From NCBI GenBank assembly GCA_030612305.1, contig JAUWOG010000159.1:1-6068 (forward strand): a stretch of 6,068 nt of DNA, in the 5' to 3' direction. This DNA comes from Armatimonadota bacterium. Lineage in GTDB: Bacteria; Armatimonadota; Zipacnadia; Zipacnadales; UBA11051. How positions within the stretch are numbered: the stretch's first letter is position 1; each line of letters opens with the position of its first letter. This document shows, piece by piece, positions 5,187 to 6,068 of this stretch. The position numbers and the translations under genes were made by a program. The notes under the pieces are model-generated. The model was not told where the DNA came from and ran no database searches. It saw nothing but the letters and a program-made list of their open reading frames with translations.

Positions 5187-6068
5187 ATGACACTCGAAGC
5201 GATGCCGGAGGTCTGGCACCACCCGCAGGCGGAAATATGCGGACCGGACATCGAGCACCCCTGCACCACCGGCGGGGCGACTATCCGCCTCAAGGACGGT
5301 CGGATAATGCTCATTTACTCCGGCCCGGTCAATCCGCACAACCAGCCGCCCGGCACCTGCCGCACCTATGTGCAGACCTCCGCCGATGAGTGCAAGAGCT
5401 GGTCGGAAGAGCGCGAGATAATTCATCACCCCGAATGTCAAGCCGGCGGCGCGACGGTGCTGCGTGACAGCGAAGGCACGCTGTGGGTAATCTACATGGG
5501 CTTCTACGCCTCGGTGTGGGACAAGGAAACCAATGAGCCGGATATGGAGAAGACGCGCAGTGACCTGTGGGCGACGTGGAGCCTCGATGAGGGCGAGACG
5601 TGGGGCGAGAGTCAGATGATCTTCTCGGGCTACACCGGGGCGATAAATGATGCGAAGGTGTCGTCATCGGGGCATATCATCGTGCCCTTCAGCTACGTGG
5701 TGCCGAAGCCGGGGCGGCTGGTCAGCGCCTGCGTCGTCTCCGCGGACAACGGGCAAAGCTGGCAACTCGGCGAGGCCATAGACATCGGCCAGCAGGGCGA
5801 CCATGCCGGCGCAATCGAGCCGGTCGTCGTCGAACTGCAGGACGGCCGCATCCGGATGCTGATACGCACCGACCTGGGCCATTTCCTGCAGGCGTTCTCG
5901 GAGGACAACGGGCTCACGTGGTCCGAGCCGACGGCGACGGAGATTGTCAGCCCGAGCGCGCCCTGCCATATCATCCGCCTGGCAAGCGGCAGACTGGCCA
6001 TCATCTGGAACAACTTCGGCGAGACCAGCACCGAGGTTCGCAGAAGTGCGCTGTCCATGGCGCTGTCC
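5187..6068 (+). CDS. Sialidase family (BNR_2-like) protein, 3' end beyond the window
   Basis: The reading frame stays open for 294 codons to the window edge, so the C-terminus is missing. Four Asp-box-type motifs recur about every 50-65 residues: SADECKSW (65-72), SLDEGETW (132-139), SADNGQSW (185-192) and SEDNGLTW (238-245). The blade opening GGATIRLKDGRIMLIYSG (29-46), AIEPVVVELQDGRIRMLIRTD (209-229) and IIRLASGRLAIIWNN (262-276) are typical of bacterial exo-alpha-sialidase-like proteins. In this alignment E211 and R227 are plausible active-site residues of the sialidase fold. There is no signal peptide, so a cytoplasmic location is likely. The family usually runs to about 350-400 residues, so perhaps the last quarter is lost, including the final blade. 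The sequence differs clearly from the 263-1450 protein, which makes the two separate subfamilies rather than a recent duplication. The substrate is unknown and sialic acid is not proven. Confidence 0.9.
   Translation, partial: MTLEAMPEVWHHPQAEICGPDIEHPCTTGGATIRLKDGRIMLIYSGPVNPHNQPPGTCRTYVQTSADECKSWSEEREIIHHPECQAGGATVLRDSEGTLWVIYMGFYASVWDKETNEPDMEKTRSDLWATWSLDEGETWGESQMIFSGYTGAINDAKVSSSGHIIVPFSYVVPKPGRLVSACVVSADNGQSWQLGEAIDIGQQGDHAGAIEPVVVELQDGRIRMLIRTDLGHFLQAFSEDNGLTWSEPTATEIVSPSAPCHIIRLASGRLAIIWNNFGETSTEVRRSALSMALS

Noticed and set aside
4973..5389. Plus-strand open frame (138 codons) in the divergent intergenic region
   Set aside because: It overlaps the Shine-Dalgarno-supported sialidase-like gene in another frame, has no clear ribosome binding site, and turns low-complexity where it enters that gene.

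Overview
This GC-rich window of bacterial DNA holds five protein-coding genes, one of which runs off the right edge. The gene families are expanded in glycan-degrading heterotrophs of phyla such as Planctomycetota, Armatimonadota and Lentisphaerota: cytosolic-looking Asp-box sialidase-fold proteins, a short ceramidase-like metallohydrolase, and an ECF sigma factor paired with a DUF4349 membrane protein. The phylum is an inference from gene families and repeat style; no rRNA or other marker gene is present.

Left end (1-262): a non-coding stretch with two related hairpin repeats in inverted orientation, followed at once by five imperfect tandem copies of a 13-bp unit, then a short leader with a purine-rich ribosome binding site. 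The plus-strand gene at 263-1450 encodes a four-Asp-box sialidase-fold protein. It converges with the minus-strand gene at 1508-2827, a ceramidase-N-domain protein that keeps the apparent zinc ligands but has Cys at the expected nucleophilic Ser position. The 57 bp between them hold no clear intrinsic terminator.

Centre (2828-4935, minus strand): an ECF-type sigma factor (4324-4935) overlaps by 20 bp the start of a two-transmembrane DUF4349 protein (2997-4343), giving a probable translationally coupled regulatory pair. A strong intrinsic terminator at 2941-2969 ends this operon, so the ceramidase-like gene downstream should have its own promoter. Its leader carries a 9-bp inverted repeat.

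Right end (4936-6068): a 251-bp divergent intergenic region contains an ECF-like promoter candidate facing the sigma gene and a 17-bp perfect palindrome. A second, unrelated-looking sialidase-fold gene (5187 to the window end) runs to the right with a good Shine-Dalgarno and no stop codon.

The likely working picture is a catabolic or accessory region in which two BNR/Asp-box proteins and a ceramidase-like amidohydrolase surround a membrane-linked sigma-factor module. Whether the sigma factor controls these enzymes is not shown by the sequence. I found no tRNA, rRNA, CRISPR array, transposase or integrase.
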